Source: Datnioides undecimradiatus
Lineage: Eukaryota > Chordata > Actinopteri > Lobotiformes > Datnioididae
Reading direction: 5' to 3'
Assembly (NCBI GenBank): GCA_008933995.1
Contig: WARS01000031.1
Span: 1,640,001 to 1,704,000 of the forward strand
DNA length: 64,000 nt
In this document: positions 26,460 to 38,200 of the stretch, in pieces
Numbering within the stretch: position 1 is the stretch's first letter
Layout of the letters: each line of letters opens with the position of its first letter
Notes under the pieces: generated by a model
Databases searched by the model: none
What the model saw: only the letters and a program-made list of their open reading frames with translations
What the model was told of the DNA's origin: nothing
Program-made: the position numbers and the translations under genes

Positions 26460-26890
26460 CAAGCATTCAAACCAAAAGCCAGTCTATTGCAACCCTCTAG
26501 AGAAACTCTGAGTCACCATTAGAGAAACAAATGGGTCCTGAAATGATCCACACCTACTGATTGGAGAAAGTAATAGTGCTGCATTAATGCCAAGTAGCAC
26601 AAATGAACCAGTTACTAACAGCAGACTCCCACCCTAACTGTCTTAACACTAGGCAGGACAACATTGATCACGAAAGACACCCACAAGGGAATAGTACCAT
26701 CCAAGAAGTGTCCAACATGGAAACTCCTGTCAAACATCAAAGTGTTGAAGCTGAAGGGACATGCATGTCAATACACTAGCAAATCTCAGCAGGGGATTGG
26801 AAACAACACCAGAGGCCCAAAGCACCAGCTACTGGAAGACAGAGCTGTCACTGTACAAAGGAGAAACAACCCAAGAACAGTTTGGAATAG
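26460..26890 (+). mobile_element. R4/Dong-like non-LTR retrotransposon, N-terminal half of RT, decayed
   Basis: Plus-strand translation shows blocks typical of a fish non-LTR retrotransposon reverse transcriptase of the restriction-like-endonuclease group. MIHTY lies at about 26543-26557, followed across stops by AQMNQLL. Then come TWKLLSN (about 26715-26735) and QQGIGNNTRGPKHQLLEDRAV-like residues (about 26785-26850), equivalent to the family's QKGIG..TRGAKHQLLVDRTV. The clade (R4/Dong, Rex6-like) is my recollection of the family and was not computed. Stops and frameshifts show it is dead. It is cut at about 26890 by a short dispersed repeat and resumes further right. Confidence 0.75.
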
Positions 26891-27060
26891 ACAGTGGTGG
26901 AAGAAGTAGTCAGATAATTTACTTAAGTAAAAGTAGCATTGCTGTGCTGGGAAAATGAAGTCTGAGAGGCTAAGAAAGCCCTGTAAATAAAGTAAATAAT
27001 AATGATGCAGCATTTAATATGCATCAAACCAGAATAATTCAGGATACTTGTTTTATGTTT
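26890..27060 (+). repeat. Dispersed repeat (AGTGGTGGAAGAAGTA type) inserted in the R4/Dong-like element
   Basis: It starts with 'cagtggtggaagaagtagtc', then 'tttacttaagtaaaagtagc'. This is the most intact 5' end of this family in the window. It sits between the two halves of a reverse transcriptase reading in the same direction, so it probably inserted after that element. The right boundary is approximate. Confidence 0.7.
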
Positions 27061-27589
27061 TTACAAATGTACACGCAAGTTAGCATAAAATAGCCTACAC
27101 TAAAACTAAGTTCAATTTTTAGTCAGTAGTTAGTTAGTGTGCACTGCTATATCTTGCAAAACCATGCCCAGCCAGGTGAAGTACTGAAAAAAAAGTCTCT
27201 TCTCCAAAGTCTCTTGGACAAATCAACGTCCTACAAGGAATTACTGGCAGCTAGGGATGTTGTATTCAGAGTGGTGGTGATGGCAGTTTCGGAGATATCT
27301 CGTCATTGACAACAGAACAAAGTAGGAAAAGATGTTTTTGGTCTTCTGACTGGCTTTGGCAAGTACTCTCCTGCCACCTCTAATGCTTCCTTCATCTTGT
27401 TGAAGTTAACCTGTGATAGATGGTCCCTTCAATGGGTACCTGCCAGCTTGCAGTGCTGCTGAATTGTAATGCATTGTTCTGACTGGGTTTTCCATTATTT
27501 TGTCCCCCTTATTTATAGCAATAAGGGTAGGCTGAAAAATAAAGACACCTCTACATGATGAAATACAGTACAGCAAACTACATCCTGCA

Positions 27590-28440
27590 CAAAAAAAATC
27601 CTCCCGATCATGATGTTGATTTCAACCCTAATGCTCTGCTGAAGTCTGGATGCCATAAAGACTTAGTGCTGCACTTGTGGATCCTTGGAACCTCTTGCAG
27701 TGTACAAGGTCAACAACACACTAAGAGACTTCATCAGAAAGTCAGTGGACTTGGAGAAAACCACCGAAAGCTGCTCTCAAAGTCGATCACACAAGTGACT
27801 ATAATTTTGCAGCACCATGCTTACCTGCATCAGCTTTAACCCTTTCATTCAGATAACCACCAAGAGTAGTTCATGAGCGGGGCTACCATCAGTCACGCCA
27901 TCTACATTCAGTTGAATGACAAGAGGATCTACTGTAATGACACTGGGAGGCCATTTGGAGTGGAAAAAATGTAGGTGGGTGGACGCAAATGGAGAGAGAA
28001 TAATTGGAACTGAAGGGCTTAAACCATCGAAGAGCCACAAAGCAGACTGGAGACAGGACAGCTATCAGAACTAAGAAAGCAAAATCCATAAATATCACCT
28101 CAGTAGATACAGTGGAGTATTCTCCATTGGCTATCATATATTCAGCTGCTGTATTGTACAAACACAAAAAAGAAAAAAAGGTTAAAGTTAAGTCTGTTGA
28201 TATCAAGAAACAGAAAATCTTAACAATGAAGGATTACGACCCAGTGTCCGTCACCCTCTCCTGCAGCTGGAGACAGAGGTCAAGCGTCAAGGACACTGTA
28301 TGAAACACGAAGCAGTCATGAGTGCATTAGTAAAATGGCTCCTGTCATCTGCAGACAGATGAGGCTCCTGCCAGAGATTGCCAGAAAAAGACACCATCTG
28401 CCATTAAGGGGGTCCTGAGCTTATGGAGTAAATGACTTGA
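27590..28440 (+). mobile_element. R4/Dong-like non-LTR retrotransposon, C-terminal half, decayed
   Basis: It continues the element at 26460. Plus-strand blocks in family order are KVNNTLRDFI (about 27703-27738), ISFNPFIQITTK (about 27830-27870) and GATISHAIYI (near 27880-27910), where the family has the catalytic ISHLLYMDD. Next are GRPFGVEK (about 27945-27968), QDSY (about 28058) and DIKKQKILTM (about 28199-28230), which corresponds to DIKTRKLLTM of intact copies. KMAPVI follows near 28335. The YMDD active site is lost and several frame changes and stops are present. The C-terminal endonuclease end is only partly recognisable. It is in the same orientation as the host gene. Confidence 0.75.
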
Positions 28441-29825
28441 TCACAAAAATAACATCTGAATTCAGCGTTTATTTAACAGTTGCTGTCACATCACTTTTTA
28501 CAAGTGCAGGTACAAAGGGACATTTCATTTAAAACTTGATCATGTGGGTGAGGTATGATGCTCCTTGTTTGACCAATCAGCTATGTTTAGCTACAAAATA
28601 AAGGTTTTGGGGCCTCATCAGTTCCTCAAAGGGTTCTTGGTCCCCTGGGAAACTCTTTGAAAACCCCACAGGCTCAGTGGTTGGCCTAATTAAAATGGGT
28701 GGTCTCTTAATCATAAAATACAGGGCTTCTTTTTAATGCTTTACAACCCAATTCCTACTGTTCTGTTTGTTTTCAGATGTTGTGATACATTGAAGTATGT
28801 GGTTGCAAAATGTGCAGCTGAGCAAAAAGATGCACTGGCCCCATTGGCCTGCAGATTGTCTCATTTCTATTGTGTCTAATGTTAAGTTATTAGTTACATT
28901 TTTCATAGCACAGCCAAACAGTCTGGATTCTCAAAACTTGGCAGAAATAAAACCCTCTATATTCAAAACCTCAGGGAAAATATTTAATTCTAGACCTCAC
29001 AGTTCAGGAGTTACTCTATTGGCCGACGCACACACTATTTCTCGTAACACCACCGGCTGTTCTGTGTAACTTTTGCTTCCACTTAACTAGTGGTGGAGGG
29101 CTCTGAAACCAATCCAAGATTGGTTGCTTTAAGACCTGCAGTCTCGTTGGGACACTCATTGGGGAAAAAGAAATATCTTAACACAAACAGGACACTTTTT
29201 ATCCCTACAAGCTCAAACTTATAACAAGTATATATTTGGAAATGCAGAGTAACAAATGTCAGCTAATATTTTGTCACAATTCATCATATTACCAGAAAAT
29301 GTAAATGCATCTCTACCTCAAAGCTGTGAATAAGCCTAAGAATGAGTCTGATGTATGTTTCCTTGGTAACCTCAGACAGTAGTTTTATATGGTGTTACAT
29401 GTAAAATGATCTATTAATGTTGCCTTCTCGGTTGAATTTAGGTTACCTTGACATGCCCTAGATACTAAACTACCTTAAACAACATATTAACCCCATTGCC
29501 TCCTACTCATACACAGATTGTTTGAGGTTTTTAGCTTCACTGTGGGATTAGTTTATGTAATCAGTCTCTTGTGACTCATCATGAATGCCTCCCCCGTTTG
29601 CTGTGGGCTTATCTAACTCATATGGATAATCATGCACCTTTCTTCAACTCAGTCTGCTTTCAGCTATTGGAGATGATAGATGTGAGTGACTTGTGAAAAT
29701 AGTTGTTTAATTTTCAAATGTAAGGTAATGTAAACACGATGAAACAATGCTGTACTGCTGTCTTTGAAGCTGTGTTGAATAGGTGAATAGGTTTTACATG
29801 TCACAAATGATGATTCTGTGTATAT

Positions 29826-29846
29826 ACACACACACACACACACACA
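29826..29846. repeat. (CA)n microsatellite
   Basis: About ten CA units after TATATA. Intronic. Confidence 0.9.
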
Positions 29847-31874
29847 TTTTCAAGAAATGTTGATGAGATTGATCACAGACAAACTATGTACCTTCTCTTC
29901 AGATTCTCCAGACCTTTTTATTTTTCATCTTTGTTTTATGACCTTTTTCAAGTACACAGAAAAAATAAAGATTTGTTGCTGCCTGTTTACGATTAAGAAA
30001 ATTTGTACCCTTTCACACCCGTAAGCCGCAAAGCAGGCAGATGAAAGCATACAGATTAATATCCGCTGTGTATTAACATATGGTCACAGCTCAGATTGGA
30101 TTCTGTTTCAGATGAAATAAACACCTAGGCTATGTGCTTTGAACGTCATTGCATAGTCTAACTCAAGCCATGCTCGGATAAAAATAAAATGCAATTGCTT
30201 TTTGATTTCCCACAGTAAACATAATGACATTTTTATTGTAAGATAATAGAAACATTGCATTTTCTTTATCATTTCCCGTCCAGGTGTTTGTGTTTGTTTT
30301 AGGCAAAGCTTTTTAACCACAGTAAGTTGTCATTATCTTCAACCCCACATTCCTGTTTTTCAATCATTTCCTCACACCGTGCATGATTTAATGGCTCGCT
30401 TAATGAGCTGCGGCTTGCGTGTGGAAGGACATCTCATTGTGTTAATGAACCATGAAAAGGGCAAGCACACATCATTGTGTGAACTGTTTTAATAATCAGC
30501 TCGGTGTCAGACGTACAGTCCATCTACCAAAAGTCTGCTCTATCAATAAGCACAGATGCTGAATGTTTCATTAACGCATCTTATTCTCTGATGGCCTGTC
30601 AGCCAATCGACACTGACCCTCTTCATGCTGCCTGTCTGCGCCTTTTCTCTCTGGCTCATTCTCCCTGTCCGTGTAGCACTGAGTAGATGCTTTCAAGGCT
30701 GTGTTGACTGGCCACAATTTCTCCGTTGCCAGCTAACGTCCTGAGCTTAAACTGCTTTTCTGTAATCATTTTATGGAATGAAAATCAAATGACCATGAGC
30801 TTTACTCTTTTGGTTGCAGTTGCAGGTGTGAATTGATTGACTTCTCATGTATTTCACATTCTGGGCGACATTAAATATTTAGATTTTGTTATTAGGCCCT
30901 TATAAAATCAAACTTGGTAGAATTTGACCAGCAGTGCAAGACTTTTTCAGAGTGAGAGTATTTACATGTCAATATGTCGGTCGTCAATATGAATATGATG
31001 CCATCAGCTCTGCCATACTCTTAGTTGCCAATACAGAGGGTATAATGTTTACCACATACACCCAAATAGTTTAGTTTGTTCTAGTCGCAGCCATCTAGAA
31101 CCTGCTCAGTGACTACAGATGAAAATTAGCTTATTAGCTAACTCTGGCACATTTACATTGATGTGGAAACTCCTGCAATGTTGATTAATGTGCACTGTCC
31201 CTGGTAAATGAGTCAATGCATAAATTAATTAAATAAACAGAATCGCCGACTTGTCTGTGACATGGCCCACACAGATACATGGCAGATTCCTGAAACGGGA
31301 TCCGTCCTTGATGACGTAGTTGAATGCAGCCCACCATCGTAATGTCCCTAAACACCATATTTGAATGAAAACTGCTGCAAGACTTAAATACTTTTTTTTT
31401 TAGGAGGAACAGTGATTATGGAAACTAAAACAGTTTACTGCCATCAGACAAGTGTAGTGTGATCATTTTACTTCAGGTTGCCCATCGCTGCTGGAAATTT
31501 TCATTGAGCCAGAGCGCCTGAAATCAGCTGTTCTGTTTCATAGTGTATGAGGGAGTGTGCTTCCCACACAGAGCATGCTTTTAGTGAAACACTTGTTATT
31601 ATCTACAACTCCATAAAACATTGCTTGCAAAATGAACACCCTACTTTCACATTCAAAACATGCATCTGTGTTCTCTGTGATGCTCAGTATTCGTTTGCCC
31701 AGGTTGGCTCCCTGTTTAAAAGGGTATCAGCTGCTTGAAAAGGTGACACATTTTCGCCTCTCTTTGGGTGATCACGCTCAATTGGAGGTGAAAGTGTACA
31801 CCATTCAGCTACTCAGCTGCCACAATGAGTGGCCCCAACATGCAAAAACAAAAAAACACTGAGGAAAACTTGAT

Positions 31875-32250
31875 GCATTTGCTAATTAGCAGCAGACACA
31901 AATAACTGCTGAGATGGGAATGTCATTAGTTTGCAGGTATTTGGTCATAAACAGTAAATTTTGATCTAATGGTGTTGCTGGATAAAAAGTCAGGGGAGAG
32001 GTATAACAAATCATCCCCCGGGTGAAGGAGTGTGTACCGCGTGACACAGCAATTCGTTCTTGTAATTGTAGAGACATTTCATTAAAAACTGAAAAATGTC
32101 ATCCTCATTGCAGTGTAGTAAAGTCAGGGGAGTGCCAGTGTCACAAAGGTTTGTACAACATTTCATAGCAATCCAGCCAGTGGTTAAGATATTTTAGAGC
32201 CAAAGTGGTGGACTGACCGGCCAAACTAATACTGCCATCCACTGAGCCAC
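31875..32250 (+). repeat. Percomorph dispersed repeat, family A, copy 3
   Basis: The longest copy. It has 'tttgctaattagcagc', 'gagatgggaatgtcattagt', 'tttgcaggtatttggtcata', 'aaaagtcaggggag', 'ttcatagcaatccagccag' and 'aaagtggtggactgaccggc'. A second 'aagtcaggggag' near 32124 shows the internally repeated structure of the family. The strand is the same as the other copies. Confidence 0.8.
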
Positions 32251-33869
32251 AGAGTTTCTCTGAAAACATTTGTGGTGAAGCCTCAGTGATATTCAATTCT
32301 GAAATTCAGCTCTGCTACCATGCATCATCATTTTATGTTTGAAAGTGGGTAGAAAGTGGTTGTAACTGTTCTAAAATCCACTTCACTTACAATAACATGA
32401 GTCACAATTTTCCCCTTGTGTCAAAAAAATTCAGCAAGGTCAGAAATGTGGTCTTTCTCTTGGAGGGAAAAAAAATTACCACTGAAATCAGCCATTTTTT
32501 TTTTCTTACAGTGTTGTGTATTGCAGCTTGTGGCAACTTGAAAGTAGACTTTGCATGACCCGTACCACTTATCAGCATGGTGACATATGACAGGCAGGTT
32601 TCTGTCTCTTTCCTCTTCATGTCTTCTGAAAATTTCACTCAGCTTTCATCTTCAGACCTCCAAGGTCATCCTTAGATGTGCATCAGCAGCCCTGGCAGAC
32701 CCACGCGCTGCTCTCCCATCATCCCTCCTCTCTGTCTGTCTGCCTGCCCTGCCAGGCAGAAAAAAAAACCTATCTACTGTATGTCTCCTGCAAAAGCCCT
32801 CAGCTCACCCTTTTCCTCAATAGTATGCACACCCACAACCACATCTATACAAAAGCATGCATGGACACACAGTCACACACACACACGAACACACTCGCTG
32901 ACAGAAACACGTCAGGTGAACCGGTGAAAATCTGAGTCGCCCAACAGGAACAAGGTGTCCGAATCTACTCAGACTGACGTTATGTGTTGACCTTCAGTGA
33001 TAATGGATGAGAAATAATGGAAAAGGCTGATATCCAGACAGGAAACATGGTTGCAGCAGCTTGATGTTTTGTCATGGTCACGAATGAAGAGGACAGCTTT
33101 GATGGTGTTACAGTTTGAGGTTAAATTGCAGTTGTGATTTATTGTGCCGCAGCAGTTACATTGTTATTAAAAGCACACTTTCTCAATGGACCCTTGTCTG
33201 GCTTCGAATAAATTCACACCGAAACCTTCAGCTGAAATAACCTGCTTTTGATTGCCATGTTCCAGGTCTGCATCAGTGCACGGGAATAAGTGCCGGATGC
33301 TTTAACTCTCCAGCCTATTCAAACCTGCTCGCTGGTAATCTCTTCTTTCAGCAGCAGTGACCTTAAACAGCATGTTGGTCAAATGATTTAGGTTTCATTT
33401 GTGGCCTCTGCTTTGCCTTTTTAATGAATGGCCTGTTTGCTGTTGACTAAATGCAGACTAAATTTAATTTCTTTCTCAGTTTGGATTCTTGGTCAAACAA
33501 AAGAAGCAAATATCAAGATTTTAACTGTGATAGACATTTTTCCGCACTTGGAATATGTTGTATACTAAACAATCATTCAACTAACAAAACACCTTGTGCA
33601 AAATAGATACCCACCTCACAAATACTACAAATACTGCAATACTACATAATCGCAGTGTGATTGTATTTTTTAAATTTCGTACAAGAACAGAGAGCATTAT
33701 GCATAACCCAGAGCACCACAGTGTCGTTTGCATGCTCCACCTTATGCTTCATCCTATTTTTTGTGTTTTGTTTTCTAAAAATGCACTTTCCAGGTATGAG
33801 TTCACAGGGTGTTTTGTTTTGTTTGTAATTTTGGTTTTGGCAAGTCATTAATTTTTCAAACCTCCTTGT

Positions 33870-34620
33870 GCAGCTCATCTCAAAGATGCTCTGCTGGACT
33901 CCAGAGACTGTGAAGGCCAGTGCAGTAGACTGCAGTCATTGTCATTTTCTGGGAAGCTTCTACAGATAATGAGTTCTTTGTAATGCAGTCCATTATCCTG
34001 CTGGAAGTATCCTTTAGAAAAAGGGTAGACTGTGGCCATGAAGGGATACTCCTGGTCAGGAGCTGAGAATGGTGTAGCATTTAAATGACGCTCAGTTGGC
34101 TTTAAAGAGCCTAATGTTTGCCAAGAAACTCTACTCACAGAATTCCAGCACCATCAGACTAGTTTGGTTCTTCGAGACAGATTCCAGGGCACTGTTTTCA
34201 ACAAATTGTCACCTTACATCAACATGCTGCTACATAAAATCAAGGGTTTTTTAACGTGGCCAAGGCTTTCCACTATTCAGTCATCTAGGTTTGGTGAACA
34301 TTTGCCCTCTGTACCCTCATTTTCTTCCCATTAGCTGACAGCGGGGGGAACCTTGTAGGGTCATTTGGTGCAGCAACCCACACATTTTCAAGGTTCAACA
34401 AGATGTAGCACTGAAACGTCCTCCTGCACCTCACTGCTGGGCTGCACTTTCATTCGTGTACTTGTGGCCTTCCTGTTACCCTGAATGACTCCAGCCAATT
34501 TCATTCGACCTCTCTTCTCGACAAGATGCTTTGACCCACAAAATTGCTACTGACTGCATATTGCTCTTTAGTATTTCAGTCACTCTAAACTCCAGACGGT
34601 GTCGTGCACCAACATCTTAG
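33870..34620 (-). pseudogene. Tc1/mariner-type transposase pseudogene, antisense
   Basis: Read on the minus strand, this matches the common fish Tc1-like DNA transposon. The clearest block is PFMATVYPFSKGYFQQDNG (about 33985-34055), where intact copies carry the second catalytic Asp in a QHDNAP motif. LLHWPSQSLESS follows (about 33890-33935), where intact copies read LQWPSQSPDLNPIE with the catalytic Glu. Here that Asn-Pro-Ile-Glu segment is destroyed. Further right, 'gggtacagagggcaaatgttcacca' in reverse sense corresponds to the region before the first catalytic Asp, and the N-terminal helix-turn-helix part lies near 34400-34600. Indels break the frame repeatedly. I could not define the terminal inverted repeats. 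It is inactive and intronic. Confidence 0.8.
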
Positions 34621-35096
34621 GAACAGGACCAGCACTGACCTTTGACCCCGATTACAGGCATGTATATGCTGCGTTTTAACCACAAAATCTGAAATTTAGG
34701 GGAGATGGTTGTATAAGCAAGTGTAAATACTAGTATGAAGTTGATGTGGCTCCTTTGGTTGGGCACAGCTTTACCAATATTTGTGCAAAACCTATAAACC
34801 TCAGAAACAAGACAAATAATGCTAATCCTATTTAACAAAATGCGGCATCTTGAGCTGCAGAAGCTGAGAACAAGACAGTAAGTATTTGACAATGATAACC
34901 ATCTGGAACAGAAAATGTGCCAGTGTCAACAGTGCTGCAACCACACGATCATATCAGTCAGATATCAGAGAGCTGATATGTGTCAGTGATCTGTGATCCC
35001 CCCCTGGGAGTCACCTTTTTCCCCAGGTTTTTCTCCTCAAGACCGACAATTACTCATTTTCCAAGTCAGAGTGATTGAATGTCCCAACATTCTGTT

Positions 35097-35130
35097 TGTG
35101 TGCGTGTGCGTGCGTGTGCGCATACATGTG
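35097..35130. repeat. Imperfect (GT/GC)n repeat
   Basis: Alternating purine-pyrimidine tract of TGTG, TGCG and CGCA steps, 40 bp before a long CA repeat. Together they form a potential Z-DNA-prone stretch, by composition only. Confidence 0.8.
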
Positions 35131-35166
35131 TAAGTGTGTGACCGCAAACACAATCACTTAATAGGC

Positions 35167-35168
<2 letters not shown>

Positions 35169-35224
<56 letters not shown>
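35169..35224. repeat. (CA)28 microsatellite
   Basis: About 28 uninterrupted CA units. It is the longest pure dinucleotide tract in the window. Confidence 0.97.
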
Positions 35225-35227
<3 letters not shown>

Positions 35228-38200
35228 CCCCAGCAAATAGGATAAATGGACGCACCTGGAAGCTGCTCTCTGAACAACATTAAACTCAGTGTAATTTTTG
35301 TTACAAAATTATTAAAATTATATCAAATAGATCGTATGTATGTATTGTATTTGCTAAGTGTGTGACCATAAACACCATGTAGTATGTATACTGCATATTA
35401 TTTAGACACATGATGTAAAGTTCAACACAGTTTAATTCAGTTTTATCGCAACTCAAATTAGATTTATTTAATATTTGCAATTACCAATTTTAATTTTTAA
35501 TTTCATATATTTGATATGTTTAAAAGTGCATTACTTAGTGTTTTGACTCAAAGATTCCAAATTAAAGAAAATAATGAATCTGTGTTTTTTGGTTTCGCTT
35601 TTGATTTATTAGGACTAAACTCTTCCAAAACAAGTGCCTGCCTCCTTACCAACTGTTATAAACAACAGCAATAAATAAAGATTAAGCATTAGATATTGCA
35701 GAATACACACCTTATTGCCATCGTTTTACATTGTCAAACTAATTGATGATTTATGAGTGTCATCCATTACATACACTAGGCTTTGCTCTCACTCATGGTC
35801 TGAATTTACGAAGCCGGAATATAGATACATCTTGTTTATAGATGCTTTCAGATTCATCCAGCACTCTGATAACAGAATGATGGCCTGTAGCAAGAGTGAG
35901 AAAAATGTCTGCTAAATGTCACAGTGTGTGGCCCAATAGGAGAGTGAGAAAGAAATCCTCACCTGATGCAGGCAAAGCTGAATGAATTCATTTGCACCAG
36001 ACCAAACAGACTGTCACCTTAAAGACAAACTTTATAAATAACTTAAGAATTGGGACAAAATTCTGCAAAATGTGTTGTCAATGAATGTTGATGAGTGTGG
36101 TCATGGTGGCTGATCAGTGTTCCACAATGAGCTTGTTTAGATAATACAGTACTGTGGGAAATGTAGTAGTTTTTCCTTATAGTAGAGTGTAACACTGCCT
36201 TTTCTGTCTTAACATTTCTGAGGACACAGTTCTTTTTTTGATAAACCATATCGGAATTATAAATGAACAAAACCAATCACGGGCTCAGTGTTTACATTCA
36301 GTGTGCACAGCCATTTCGTAACCCCGTCAATAGATTTGTACTGTGTGAACATACGTGTCAGGTGGCAGATTGACCATACAGGAAGGCCAATCAAAGCGTA
36401 CTTTTAGCTGACACAACATGAAATACAAAATGAATAAAATAAATGTTTTCTGCCAAACTGACACAAAGTCAACAAATTCTTAACAGAGGAAATGCTCTTC
36501 ATTACAGCTTGCTGTAATGAAAACAATAACAGAACAAATTGTATGCAACTGTGTAACTTTCAACTTGTTAATGTAACACAGAGCAGAACGTGCAAAAGTG
36601 TGAAAACCACATCGAGTCACACATCTGTCGAACCCTGTCACACATCTAGTCAACCTTTGCCTGCTCAGTGCTCATCTGTTGAAACTACTTTTCCATTTAG
36701 CATGCATAAAATCCTCCCAGTAGTACTTCCTTCCTGAAACTTTAACTAGGGGGAATTGCTTTGCATGTTACTCTCATAATCTTCTGCTGCTAAAATACAG
36801 GCGGTGACACAGTGGCTGGCAGCTCAAAGTACTCTTAAAATAAGAAACTAAGAAAGAAGAGCTTCTCAATGGACTGGGTGCTTGTTGTACGACAAGTGAT
36901 GTAAAAGCTGTTAAGTGATTGTTGCAATACATGTTTTGAATACAGGGACACGTTTAGCTCGTAGTGTATTTGTGCACATGTATTCCTGATGAGAAGCGAT
37001 GGGACTGTAAAATAAGGAAGTGTTGCACGTACTTAAGCAGTTTAGGTTTTGATGAAACATAACTGTAGGTTTTAGCCTTAACAATTCACAATATTGTCAC
37101 CTGCACCACACAAACAATGCATAGAGTAAGTCAGAAACCCTGGAGCAAAGCAGCCCAGCAGAGTTAGAGCCTTATTAAATCAAACAGTTTAACAGGCCTT
37201 TGTGCTTCTTGCAGCAGGAGAAAACGTTTTCCATCTCAGGCCAAATTTCATATTTTCATTTCAATGCCTCCAATGAATGAATGAATGTGCAGTAAAAGGC
37301 ACACATGCCAAAACTAGAGCAGTTGGCACAGACAGGAAATGTTTTTGTGGTTCCTGCAATAGGTTTCCTTTATTATCTTTCAATTAACTTTGAGGGGTTG
37401 TGGCTGCACCTAACTATGAGAGAGAAACATGAAACATTTAGGAACAGCATATCCTTGTTTTGCTAAAGACCTGAATTACAGGATGCAATATTAGTTTACA
37501 TGTGTCCACCTTTGCCAGAACCATAGGAGGAGGAAAAAAGCACTGTAATAATGCTCTGAGTGCTTTAATATGCACTGAAAACCTGTTAATAGGGTCAGTG
37601 TTTGCAAGCTGTTTAATGGTCTCAGTTTGTTTGCTGCCAAAGAACGATGAACATTTACTCAACAGTAATTGTTCCATCAAACATGGGAGGCTAATGTTTT
37701 GACATATTTTGGATTCAGGTTAAAAAGAAATCTCTCTCCTCTCTCTCTCTTCTCTCTGGCTGTCAGATCCGTAATATTATTGTAGAAATGGGCTTTTGGC
37801 AAACACAATGCAGTGGAACTACACGTATAAACATTTTGTTCAACAAGTAAATCCTCACTGATCTCAACATTTTGCCTGAAATCGATTTCAGGGCAATTCA
37901 GAAACACTATCTTGTCAAGTGAAAGTGAAACAAAGTCAAAGATAATGTGGGTGATTGTTGAGCAATTAAAATCTCCATTAAGACTCATGTTGAAAGTGTC
38001 CATTAATTCTCCAATTGCCTTTTGAATTATACAGTAGAAAGCAGCTTAGACACTGTGGATCCTGTGAGTAGTCCTTCAGAAAGTTTAGATGTAGCATCCA
38101 AATTCAAAGTGAAAGTTTTTTTTTAGTAAATAAATCAAAGAAAGATGAAAATTAACTGGTAGTGCCCCAATAGGTTTGCTAAATCAAAATCAGTGTTGTT

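Noticed and set aside
36600-36660. Closely spaced 'cacacatct' repeats, considered as a CRISPR-like or satellite unit
   Set aside because: Only two or three imperfect words with no regular spacing, in an animal genome.
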